From assembly GCA_030619585.1 (NCBI GenBank), contig JAUXBD010000021.1, positions 1-9,303 on the forward strand: 9,303 nt of DNA, read 5' to 3'. The position numbers and the translations under genes are program-made. The notes under the pieces were generated by a model. That model was given only the letters and a program-made list of their open reading frames with translations. It searched no databases and was not told the DNA's origin. Shown here piece after piece: positions 1 through 5,864 of this stretch (positions are counted from its first letter, which is position 1; the number at the start of each line of letters is the position of its first letter). This DNA comes from Desulfobacteraceae bacterium (GTDB taxonomy: Bacteria; Desulfobacterota; Desulfobacteria; Desulfobacterales; SURF-7).

Positions 1-912
1 ACTATCCCGAAAAACATTTCCCTAATACAATGTGGCCGCCACTTGAATCAACAGGAAGTTGAACAAATCCAGGAAACAGTCAATCTGTTTCCAAAATTAA
101 GTCGTAAAGAGTTAGCTCAAACCATTTGTGAACACTTGGAATGGTTCACAGCCGCAGGCAGCAACAAGGAACAGGCATGTTTGAAGCTGCTAGAAAAGCT
201 TGAAAAAAGTGGACTCATTAAGCTTCCACCAAAAGCAACAATGATAAAGCATAATCGATCCAAGAGTTCGATCGATTTCACCTCCAGAACCCAAATACGT
301 CCGGATATTGTCGGCAAGCTCGGTACTTTGGGAAAAGTAAGTTTGGAGGTTATTCAAGACAAAGAATCGGAAAAGTTGTGGAAGGAATATATGGCCCGAT
401 ATCATTATCTTGGAGACACAAGGCCATTCGGGTTTTATTTACGGTATTTTATTAGAAGCGGGTCTGAGATTTTAGGATGTGCTTTATTTGCAGGGGCGGC
501 AAAATCCATAGGTGTAAGGGACAAGTGGATCGGATGGACGGAGCATCAGCGTCTCAGAAATTTATCCTGGGTAATTAATAATACGCGATTTTTAATTTTC
601 CCCTGGGTAAAAGTCAAATATTTAGCCAGTCATACATTAGGCCAGATTAGCAGGCATATTGGCCGGGACTGGTATGATCGGTGGAGCTATTATCCTGTTT
701 TAATGGAAACATTTGTTGATGGGAATTATTATAAGGGAACCTGCTATAAAGCTGCTAACTGGGAACACATTGGAACAACAACAGGTGTTGGCCTTGTACG
801 TAAAAATAAAACGTATAAGACAACTCCAAAGGAAATATTTATTAAACCTCTTACAAAAGACTTTAGAAAAAAACTCTGTTCAGATAAACTGGTTGGACGG
901 ACAGAGATATAA
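1..912 (+). CDS. DruA-family (DUF4338) protein, 5' partial
   Basis: The frame is open from base 1 to the TAA at 910-912, giving 303 visible residues. A TTG at 43 could start it, but the residues before it (IQCGRHLNQQEVEQI) read like the normal N-terminus of this family, so the true start is probably just left of the window. The order of parts fits DUF4338: an N-terminal helical segment ending in GLIKLPP, a central GCALFAGAA...RDKWIGW block near codon 159, NLSWVINNTRFLIFPWV, LASHTLG, then ETFVDGNYYKGTCYKAANW near codons 236-254 and IGTTTGVGLVRK. DUF4338 is the domain of DruA from the Druantia anti-phage system; its biochemical activity is not known to me. No DruE-type large helicase is visible; the next gene is an ordinary DEAD-box RNA helicase. 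It may be a stand-alone or mobile-element-linked member, or part of a system continuing to the left. The family call is fairly sure; a defence role is not. Confidence 0.82.
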   Translation, partial: TIPKNISLIQCGRHLNQQEVEQIQETVNLFPKLSRKELAQTICEHLEWFTAAGSNKEQACLKLLEKLEKSGLIKLPPKATMIKHNRSKSSIDFTSRTQIRPDIVGKLGTLGKVSLEVIQDKESEKLWKEYMARYHYLGDTRPFGFYLRYFIRSGSEILGCALFAGAAKSIGVRDKWIGWTEHQRLRNLSWVINNTRFLIFPWVKVKYLASHTLGQISRHIGRDWYDRWSYYPVLMETFVDGNYYKGTCYKAANWEHIGTTTGVGLVRKNKTYKTTPKEIFIKPLTKDFRKKLCSDKLVGRTEI

Positions 913-982
913 GCAAACCCGCCTGAAAATTGCAAAAGGTTGTTCTGGCTTTTTCTGTTCTATTAAGTTATCTTACTTCATT

Positions 983-2599
983 ATGAAAAAGTTCTTTAAA
1001 CAGGTGATAACTAAAATTCAAAAGCTGGCAAAGCCGGAAATCATCATAAAAGCAGATCCGGGGAAAAAACTTAATAAAGAAAAAATATCTGCCGATAAAT
1101 CCAAGACAAAGTCTCTTTCGTCAGGAAATGAAAGCGGTTCCTTTCACCGAAGGGCGGAGCGAAAAAAAGGTAAGAAAGATCACCGGGAAAAGTATGCCCG
1201 CTTGCCGAAAACTGGTTCGGCAGCAAGGGGTCCGTGGAAACTTTCGCATTTCAATGTTCCGCCGGCTGAGGGCAAGACCCGCTTTCACGATTTTGATCTT
1301 CCCGATTCGCTTCTTCATGCCATCTATGACATGGGTTTTTCTTACTGTACGCCGGTTCAGGCTGAAATACTGCCGAGTACATTGACCGGCAAGGACGCTT
1401 TCGGTAGAGCGCAGACCGGAACGGGAAAGACGGCCGCTTTTTTGGTCGCTGTCATAACCAGGATAATTAACAACCCGATCAGGGGAAAACGAAGAGCCGG
1501 CACTCCACGAGTCCTGATCCTGGCACCCACCCGCGAACTGGTGCTCCAGATCACAGAAGAGGCCAGCCAGCTTGGCAAGTATTGCAATATTAAAATGGCT
1601 TCTGTTTTTGGCGGCATGAATTTTGAGAAGCAGAAAAAACAACTGGCCGACTTACCGGTAGATATCGCTGTGGCTACGCCCGGAAGGCTGCTGGATTTTC
1701 AGCGGCGAAACATCATTTCTCTTAAAAAGGTCGAGGTGCTGATCATCGACGAGGCCGACCGGATGCTTGATATGGGCTTTATTCCTGATGTGAAGAAAAT
1801 CATCTACAGTACTCCTCCAAAAGAAAAGCGCCAGACATTGCTTTTCAGCGCGACTTTAACTGATGCCATTTCCCGTCTTGCATCCCATTGGACTTTACAA
1901 CCTGTGACTGTGGAAATTGAACCGGAACAGGTTGCGGTGGATACCGTTGACCAGGTGGTCTACATCGTGACTAGCAGCGAAAAGTTCGCACTGCTTTATA
2001 ATATCATTAACCTGCAAGATCTTAAGCGAGTCCTGATTTTTTGCAATCGGCGGGATGAGGTTAGTCGGCTCGCAGAGATGCTGACTCGCTACGGGATTAA
2101 CTGCGCTGTGCTTTCAGGCGATGTGCCCCAGGAAAAACGGGTCCGCCGGCTCACAGACTTCAAAGCAGGAAAGATTCGTGTACTGGTTGGAACAGATGTT
2201 GTTGCACGGGGTATTCACATAGATGGCATGGATCATGTGATCAATTTCACGTTGCCCCACAATCCGGAAGACTACGTGCACAGGATTGGACGTACCGGCC
2301 GGGCCGGTGCCGTGGGCACCTCGATCAGCTTTGCTGATGAGGAGGACGCTTTTTATATCCCGGACATTGAGGAGTTTATGGGTAGAAAGCTACCATGCAT
2401 TGAGCCGGAAGAGGATTGGGCCATCATGCCCAAACCGGTTCCCGCAAACAAAATGCCCAAAAAGCGCAAAACCTACCATAAAGAAAAAAAAGCTTCTTAC
2501 AGGAAAACCGCGTCAAGAAATGATAATAGGCCCACAAGAAAACCAAGCCCCCGTAGTCGCCCTAAACCGTCTGCAAAAGCCGGGGTCGGCAGAAGGTAG
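983..2599 (+). CDS. rhlB: RhlB-like DEAD-box ATP-dependent RNA helicase
   Basis: This 538-aa protein unwinds RNA duplexes using ATP. All core motifs are visible: Q motif GFSYCTPVQ (118-126), motif I AQTGTGKT (143-150), Ia PTREL (182-186), Ib TPGR (232-235), II DEAD (256-259), III SAT (289-291), IV LIFCNRR, V TDVVARG (404-410) and VI HRIGRTGR (433-440). The FHDF lead-in, the LSGDV...KRVRRL stretch and the end of the core (YIPDIEEFMGRKLP) resemble E. coli RhlB, a degradosome partner. It carries a Lys-rich N-terminal extension of about 90 residues and a basic, Pro/Arg/Lys-rich tail, both probable RNA-binding arms. The frame is open upstream into the druA-like gene, but ATG 983 is the first sensible start and gives the MKKFFKQ N-terminus. 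No good Shine-Dalgarno precedes it, so translation may be weak or coupled to the gene 70 bp upstream. The family is certain; the RhlB assignment within the DEAD-box group is likely but not proven. Confidence 0.93.
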   Translation: MKKFFKQVITKIQKLAKPEIIIKADPGKKLNKEKISADKSKTKSLSSGNESGSFHRRAERKKGKKDHREKYARLPKTGSAARGPWKLSHFNVPPAEGKTRFHDFDLPDSLLHAIYDMGFSYCTPVQAEILPSTLTGKDAFGRAQTGTGKTAAFLVAVITRIINNPIRGKRRAGTPRVLILAPTRELVLQITEEASQLGKYCNIKMASVFGGMNFEKQKKQLADLPVDIAVATPGRLLDFQRRNIISLKKVEVLIIDEADRMLDMGFIPDVKKIIYSTPPKEKRQTLLFSATLTDAISRLASHWTLQPVTVEIEPEQVAVDTVDQVVYIVTSSEKFALLYNIINLQDLKRVLIFCNRRDEVSRLAEMLTRYGINCAVLSGDVPQEKRVRRLTDFKAGKIRVLVGTDVVARGIHIDGMDHVINFTLPHNPEDYVHRIGRTGRAGAVGTSISFADEEDAFYIPDIEEFMGRKLPCIEPEEDWAIMPKPVPANKMPKKRKTYHKEKKASYRKTASRNDNRPTRKPSPRSRPKPSAKAGVGRR

Positions 2600-2648
2600 A
2601 GCCCATGATGGCGCATCACTATGTTGCAAGTTGCTCAAGGGCTCTATC
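2595..2648. terminator. Inverted repeat across convergent stop codons
   Basis: The arm GGTAGAGCCC (2595-2604), containing the helicase stop codon, pairs with GGGCTCTATC (2639-2648), inside the last codons of the convergent glycosyltransferase gene. The stem is 10 bp with one G-T wobble. The loop holds a smaller hairpin, TGATG-GCG-CATCA (2606-2618). It could form in transcripts from either side. Neither side has a T-tract, so it is not a canonical intrinsic terminator; it may block 3' exonucleases or help factor-dependent termination. Confidence 0.4.
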
Positions 2649-3707
2649 ATAACCTTTGGCAACATTTTCCCACAATAAAGCCCTCATCTCCTGTGCCAGC
2701 AGGCCCTGAATATGTTCATACCGCTTATAATCTGAAATTATCATACAAAGCTTTTCAACAAGATCATACCTGTTTTTATAAAGAAAATGTTCATGGAATG
2801 GTTCAGGAAGAATTTCAGGATATGAAAGCCTGTTAGGCATAAGGGGGGCACAGCCCATAATCATTGCTTCTATAACTGAGATGCCGAAGTTCTCCTGATT
2901 TGCAGTGCTTATAACAATAGCACCCCGTTTAAGCCATCTTTCATATTCCTTTCTTAAAGGTACATATCCGAACTGAACTATTTTGTTTTTAAATTGTTTT
3001 TGTGCTTTTTTAAACTCTTCGGGTATCATGCCAAAATTCTCTCCCATAAGTGCCAGACGGAAATCAAATTTCCTGTGGTTCAGCTCCTCAATCACACTGA
3101 AAAACATCTCATGGTTTTTGTCAAATCCCCACCTGTGATTCCAGACAATAAGGGGCGGGTCTATCTGTTTTTTAACATTCACATCATTGGAAAGCTGCAG
3201 GGTTATACCCGGGTAGAGGACTTTTGTTTTATTACGAATTTTTTCTGCAACGCCTTCAGGCCGGAAGTCACGTCCTCTTTTCAGAAATTTAGGTACGGCA
3301 TCTAAGAAGGCATCCTTATGCATTGTCGAATTAAATACAACCATGTCAGCTGCAAGTGCTGTGGTGATGTTTATTATCCCGAGCTGAAATACACCTTTGT
3401 CTCCGGGTGGCTGGGGATAAGTCATCTGGTTTTCGTGAAAATATACCAGGACAGGTGGGCACTTTGAACCAACAAGTGCCTTGAAATCAGCAAGATTGAA
3501 CAGGTCAGTGACTATAATGCCGTCATATTGTTCAAGGGGAGGAATGTTATCTACAATATAAAGTGCAGCACCAAGCATACGCCAGCGCCAGTTTTCACCG
3601 GGCATTGTCACAATATCAATATGATGGGAGGAGTGTGCAGACAACCCCTCTGCAAAAAGCGCATGTGAACCTATGCAGTATGTTTCGATGAAAAGGTATC
3701 TTCTCAC
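2619..3707 (-). CDS. tRNA-queuosine alpha-mannosyltransferase-like GT-B enzyme (DUF3524)
   Basis: This 362-aa protein has the two-part layout of the QTMAN/GTDC1 family. The DUF3524-type N-terminus (about 1-170) includes FIETYCIGSHALFAEGL (residues 6-22), MPGENWRWRM, the VTDLFNLADF and YFHENQMTYP motifs and VFNSTMHKDAFLD. A GT4-type C-terminal Rossmann domain follows, with VWNHRWGFDKN and an E-x7-E nucleotide-sugar motif (E272 and E280 in QENFGISVIEAMIMG). The animal homologue transfers mannose from GDP-mannose to queuosine at position 34 of tRNA-Asp; the bacterial substrate is not certain. No signal peptide or membrane segment is seen, so it should act in the cytosol. The start is GTG at 3705-3707, directly after an in-frame TGA, so the N-terminus cannot be longer. 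No strong ribosome site is visible. It lies downstream of the HU gene on the same strand, with a hairpin in the 91-bp gap, and converges on the helicase. The family call is strong; the exact reaction is inferred. Confidence 0.88.
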   Translation of the reverse strand: MRRYLFIETYCIGSHALFAEGLSAHSSHHIDIVTMPGENWRWRMLGAALYIVDNIPPLEQYDGIIVTDLFNLADFKALVGSKCPPVLVYFHENQMTYPQPPGDKGVFQLGIINITTALAADMVVFNSTMHKDAFLDAVPKFLKRGRDFRPEGVAEKIRNKTKVLYPGITLQLSNDVNVKKQIDPPLIVWNHRWGFDKNHEMFFSVIEELNHRKFDFRLALMGENFGMIPEEFKKAQKQFKNKIVQFGYVPLRKEYERWLKRGAIVISTANQENFGISVIEAMIMGCAPLMPNRLSYPEILPEPFHEHFLYKNRYDLVEKLCMIISDYKRYEHIQGLLAQEMRALLWENVAKGYDRALEQLAT

Positions 3708-3748
3708 TCAGGCATCAATTATATCGGGGCAGGCTCGTGGAAGGTAAC

Positions 3749-3785
3749 TGAAGCGGTCTGTGGCCTTGCACGACAGACCGCTTCA
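3749..3785. terminator. Perfect 13-bp hairpin between HU and QTMAN-like genes
   Basis: TGAAGCGGTCTGT (3749-3761) is an exact inverted repeat of ACAGACCGCTTCA (3773-3785), with an 11-base loop; ACT/AGT can extend the stem past a bulge. It lies 13 bp after the HU stop codon, where a terminator for this highly expressed gene is expected. On the HU-sense strand the hairpin is followed by GTTACCTTCC, not a U-run, so it may act as an RNA-stabilising 3' end or a partial terminator rather than a strong intrinsic one. Confidence 0.55.
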
Positions 3786-3798
3786 AGTCAAATTTTAC

Positions 3799-4071
3799 TT
3801 ATACAGCATCTTTCAAGGCTTTCCCGGCTTTGAATTTTACTGCATTGCGTGCTTTAATCTTGATAGCGTCTCCGGTCTGGGGATTGCGGCCAGTGCGGGC
3901 TTTGCGGCGGACTTTTGAAAAGGTGCCGAATCCTACAAGGGTTAATTTGCCGTCTTTTTTCTTCAGGGCTTTTATAACACCGCCTGTAAGGGAACTAAGC
4001 GCCTTTCCAGCAGCAGCCTTGGAAATACCTACATCTTTTGCCATTTTTTCTACTAGTTCTGCTTTTGTCAT
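3799..4071 (-). CDS. hup: HU-family DNA-binding protein
   Basis: This 90-aa basic protein is a histone-like nucleoid protein that binds and bends DNA as a dimer. It begins MTKAELVEKMAKDVGISKAA, a helical dimerisation region, and contains the family signature GFGTFSKVRRKARTGRNPQTG. The RNP turn carries the proline that intercalates between base pairs in known HU/IHF structures. The length matches HU (about 90 aa). The frame is open 13 codons further upstream to 4110, but ATG 4071 is chosen because AAGGAGG lies 5 bases before it and the protein then starts exactly as HU does. Whether it is an HU homodimer subunit or an IHF-like subunit cannot be settled here; the sequence looks like HU. It has its own promoter and a hairpin after the stop, suggesting a mainly single-gene transcript with possible read-through into the glycosyltransferase. 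Confidence 0.96.
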   Translation of the reverse strand: MTKAELVEKMAKDVGISKAAAGKALSSLTGGVIKALKKKDGKLTLVGFGTFSKVRRKARTGRNPQTGDAIKIKARNAVKFKAGKALKDAV

Positions 4072-4076
4072 TAGGG

Positions 4077-4083
4077 CCTCCTT
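4077..4083 (-). promoter_or_regulatory. Shine-Dalgarno of the HU gene
   Basis: The minus strand reads AAGGAGG, 5 bases before ATG 4071. This near-perfect site decides the start against the upstream in-frame ATG at 4110 and fits high expression of HU. Confidence 0.85.
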
Positions 4084-4099
4084 CTTGTTGGGGGATAGG

Positions 4100-4129
4100 T
4101 TGACATCCATAAGATGCTTTATTTATAAA
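4100..4129 (+). promoter_or_regulatory. Probable sigma70 promoter reading rightward
   Basis: TTGACA (4100-4105), an 18-bp spacer and TATAAA (4124-4129) form a close match to the sigma70 consensus on the plus strand. It would drive the activase remnant and the split deacetylase from about 4136. It occupies the same DNA as the HU promoter, so the two polymerases could not bind together. It may be left over from the once-intact activase gene. Confidence 0.5.
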
Positions 4130-4158
4130 TCTTTAAGGCAGGTTGCTGCTTATGTCAA
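4130..4158 (-). promoter_or_regulatory. Probable sigma70 promoter of the HU gene
   Basis: On the minus strand a consensus -35 TTGACA (4153-4158) is followed after 17 bp by TAAAGA (4130-4135), a weak -10. Transcription would start near 4123, giving a leader of about 50 bases before the HU start. Confidence 0.5.
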
Positions 4159-4204
4159 TAGGAAAATCAACATTTTGAAGGGTTTTATGCTTTTTTTATT
4201 ATAA

Positions 4205-4614
4205 AAGTCCATGTTATTTCACAACCTCAAACCGAATATAGTGCTTTCCCTTGGAGGGGAAACCTTTAATGTGTACCCCATGAAAGACGGGAAAATAAAG
4301 GACATCCTTTCAAGTTCAAAGTGTGCATCAGGTACCGGAGAATTTATTGTTCAGCAATTTAAAAGAATAGGACTATCTGTTCTGTTAAAACCGGAGTATA
4401 TGATGCTTTCATAAATCTTGGCTGTTTCAACTGCCAGCCGGCCATGAACTCACATGCTATTATACGTCCATTGGCGAATAAAAACGATATCCCATATGCA
4501 GCCCTTGATGTTGAAGGGCCATGGATATCAACGAATCAAAGAAGGCTTCTTGAGACTATGGCAGTACAGGCAAAAAGGAAGGGGGAGGTTGCTGATTGTA
4601 ATAGATCAAAATAG
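4205..4614 (+). pseudogene. Internally deleted acyl-CoA dehydratase activase (BadF/BcrA/HgdC type) remnant
   Basis: Two pieces of one protein family lie in different frames. Frame 2 (from the stop at 4202 to 4414) reads VLSLGGETFNVYP...SSSKCASGTGEFIVQQFKRIGLS, the middle of the BcrAD_BadFG ASKHA ATPase domain including the Cys-containing CASGTGEF loop. Frame 1 (about 4381-4614) reads GCFNCQPAMNSHAIIRPLA, PYAALDVEGPWISTNQRRLLETMAVQAKR and a TAG stop, which I recognise as the C-terminal part of long activase-type proteins. The beginning of the ATPase domain and everything between the pieces is missing. The join lies near a short tandem repeat, TCTGTTCTGTT (4376-4386), consistent with a deletion. 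Intact relatives use ATP to pass an electron from a 4Fe-4S cluster to (R)-2-hydroxyacyl- or benzoyl-CoA dehydratase/reductase-type enzymes. This copy cannot make a working enzyme. The family call is fairly confident; the exact subfamily is not. Confidence 0.78.
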
Positions 4615-4625
4615 AGGCATAAATT

Positions 4626-5458
4626 GTGAACCGATTTATTTCCGATCTGAAGCGTTGCTGGGACCAACGGCCATTTGTCTGGCCGGAAGAGCAAAACTCA
4701 AGTAAGGCAAAAATTAATATTCCATCAAAAGGGCGTGTCGTGGCCCTGGGGCCACACCCTGATGATCCTGAAAGTGCGGCAGTAACATGCAGGCTTCTGT
4801 CAAAGCATGGCTGTGAAATTTACTACGCCATTGCCACTTACAGTCCATCGGGTGTTGACGATGAATATGCAGAAGAAAAAGATGGCCGATTATCACTGCC
4901 CCTTGAAGAAAAAAAATCGAAATTCGCCGAATGGAGCAGAACCGCTCAGCTGAATTATTCGGGTTGCCGCCTGACAGGACAACGTTTCTAGATATTAAAA
5001 AAAAAGGAAAGACCGCACTTATTGACACTAAAGAAAATCGCTTAAAAATAATGCGTCACATGGAATTAGTGGCTCCTGACATAGTAATATTGCCCACCGG
5101 AAATGATACAAATCAAACGCATGTGTGGGTCTGCCGGGTTTTTCGTGAATGTGCCAAGTCGCTGGCTTTTAATCGGAAACGACCGATAGTAGCTATGTAC
5201 AACCAGGCCCCTAAAACCACTACAATTCGCAAAGATCTTTTTGTTTTATTTGATGAGGAACTGGCAAACTGGAAAAGGGCTCTGCTTAAAGCGCACGATT
5301 CCCAACAGCAGAGGAATTTAAGCAGGAACGGTACCGGGTTTGATGAAAGGATCCTGCAGGTCAACGCTATTGCCTATAAACATTATCGTAGATCTTTTCC
5401 CTCAGACCTTACTTCACATGGATATGCCGAGGCTTTTGAAATAGAGCTGTTTGATTGA
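4626..5458 (+). pseudogene. PIG-L/LmbE-family deacetylase split by a -1 frameshift
   Basis: The first part runs from GTG 4626 (GAGG at 4614-4617 before it; in-frame TAA at 4620) to the TAG at 4989 and carries VVALGPHPDDPESAAVTCRLL, the HPDD zinc-binding and catalytic motif of PIG-L deacetylases. After the A8 run at 4909-4916 the family sequence continues one frame back: IEIRRMEQNRSAELFGLPPDR, then LPTGNDTNQTHVWVCRVF, whose His fits the remaining zinc ligand, up to TGA at 5456. With one extra A, or -1 slippage, the product would be about 277 aa, normal for the family. Relatives remove acetyl groups from N-acetylglucosamine-type sugars. No signal peptide is seen. Three explanations remain: a one-base deletion (a broken gene, in keeping with the remnant next door), a sequencing error in the homopolymer, or programmed frameshifting or transcriptional slippage. 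The part after the shift shows no other defect, so the damage, if real, is recent. Confidence 0.8.
4910..4962 (+). other. Slippery heptamer A AAA AAA with downstream stem, at the deacetylase frameshift
   Basis: In the frame of the first deacetylase part the codons read GAA AAA AAA TCG, so bases 4910-4916 match the X XXY YYZ slippery pattern in the correct phase for a -1 shift into the downstream frame. Ten bases further, CCGAAT (4927-4932) can pair with ATTCGG (4957-4962), and GAGC/GCTC pair inside the loop. The stem is modest and the spacer slightly long. Use in the cell is unproven. Confidence 0.35.
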
Positions 5459-5471
5459 GTGTAAATTTTTC

Positions 5472-5500
5472 TTGACTGGTTAAAGCCATGCAGATATAGC
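5472..5500 (+). promoter_or_regulatory. Probable sigma70 promoter of the acp-acsA unit
   Basis: TTGACT (5472-5477), a 17-bp spacer and TATAGC (5495-5500) match the sigma70 consensus at 5/6 and 4/6 positions. Transcription would begin near 5508, leaving an AT-rich leader of about 97 bases before the carrier-protein start. It lies just after the deacetylase stop, so acp-acsA should be expressed independently of the decayed genes upstream. Confidence 0.55.
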
Positions 5501-5604
5501 TGAAAGACACTTAAACTACAAAAAATTATGCACCGCCAAATTACAAACAAAATATTTCGACCTGGCAATTATATATCTGTTAATACAATTAGAAAAGGTG
5601 TGAT

Positions 5605-5835
5605 ATGGATGCTTTTGAAGAGATAAAAAAAATGATTGTAAAAGAATTGTCCATAGACAAAGAAGAGATAACTCTGGATGCCCATCTTCAGGATGATCTG
5701 GGTGCTGATTCCTACGCTCTTATGACCATTGCCGAAGCAATCGGCACGAAATTTGGGATAAAACTGGAACTCGATGACCTGGTGGACTTAGAGAGCGTGG
5801 AGGACCTTGTAAAGGTTATAGAGTCGAAAGGATAA
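5605..5835 (+). CDS. Acyl carrier protein
   Basis: This 76-aa acidic protein has the four-helix ACP layout. Ser36 in DDLGADSYALMTIAEAI is the expected attachment point for 4'-phosphopantetheine, through which it would carry acyl groups as thioesters. The motif after the serine (SYALMTI) differs from the SLDxVEL of housekeeping fatty-acid ACP, and no fatty-acid synthesis genes are nearby, so this is probably a dedicated carrier. ATG 5605 is preceded by AAAAGGTG at a usable distance. The stop is 29 bp before the acetyl-CoA synthetase gene, so the two are very likely co-transcribed. The context suggests that the synthetase supplies or shares acyl groups with this carrier, but no partner enzyme (ketosynthase or acyltransferase) is visible. 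The family is certain; the acyl group and pathway are unknown. Confidence 0.93.
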   Translation: MDAFEEIKKMIVKELSIDKEEITLDAHLQDDLGADSYALMTIAEAIGTKFGIKLELDDLVDLESVEDLVKVIESKG

Positions 5836-5848
5836 AGATTATATAGTT

Positions 5849-5855
5849 AAGGAGG
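5849..5855 (+). promoter_or_regulatory. Shine-Dalgarno that fixes the TTG start of acsA
   Basis: AAGGAGG lies 9 bases before TTG 5865. It is the only strong site ahead of this frame and supports the unusual TTG start. Confidence 0.75.
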
Positions 5856-5864
5856 ACTCAACAA

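Noticed and set aside
713..982. Upstream extension of the helicase frame overlapping the DruA-like gene
   Set aside because: The extra 90 codons run out of frame through the conserved C-terminus of the DruA-like protein and look like no helicase; ATG 983 gives a natural N-terminus.
912..982. End of an insertion sequence carrying the DruA-like gene
   Set aside because: No terminal inverted repeat, target-site duplication or transposase could be seen, and the left end lies outside the window.
1121..1642. 173-codon minus-strand ORF inside the helicase gene
   Set aside because: It lies wholly opposite conserved helicase motifs and its translation shows no family features; it is a shadow of the real gene.
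1..2599. A complete Druantia defence system made of the DruA-like gene and the helicase
   Set aside because: The helicase is a 538-aa RhlB-like DEAD-box protein with basic tails, not the very large DruE-type helicase.
4072..4110. Longer HU protein starting at ATG 4110
   Set aside because: The strong AAGGAGG lies inside this extension and HU proteins begin at the MTKAELVEKM segment.
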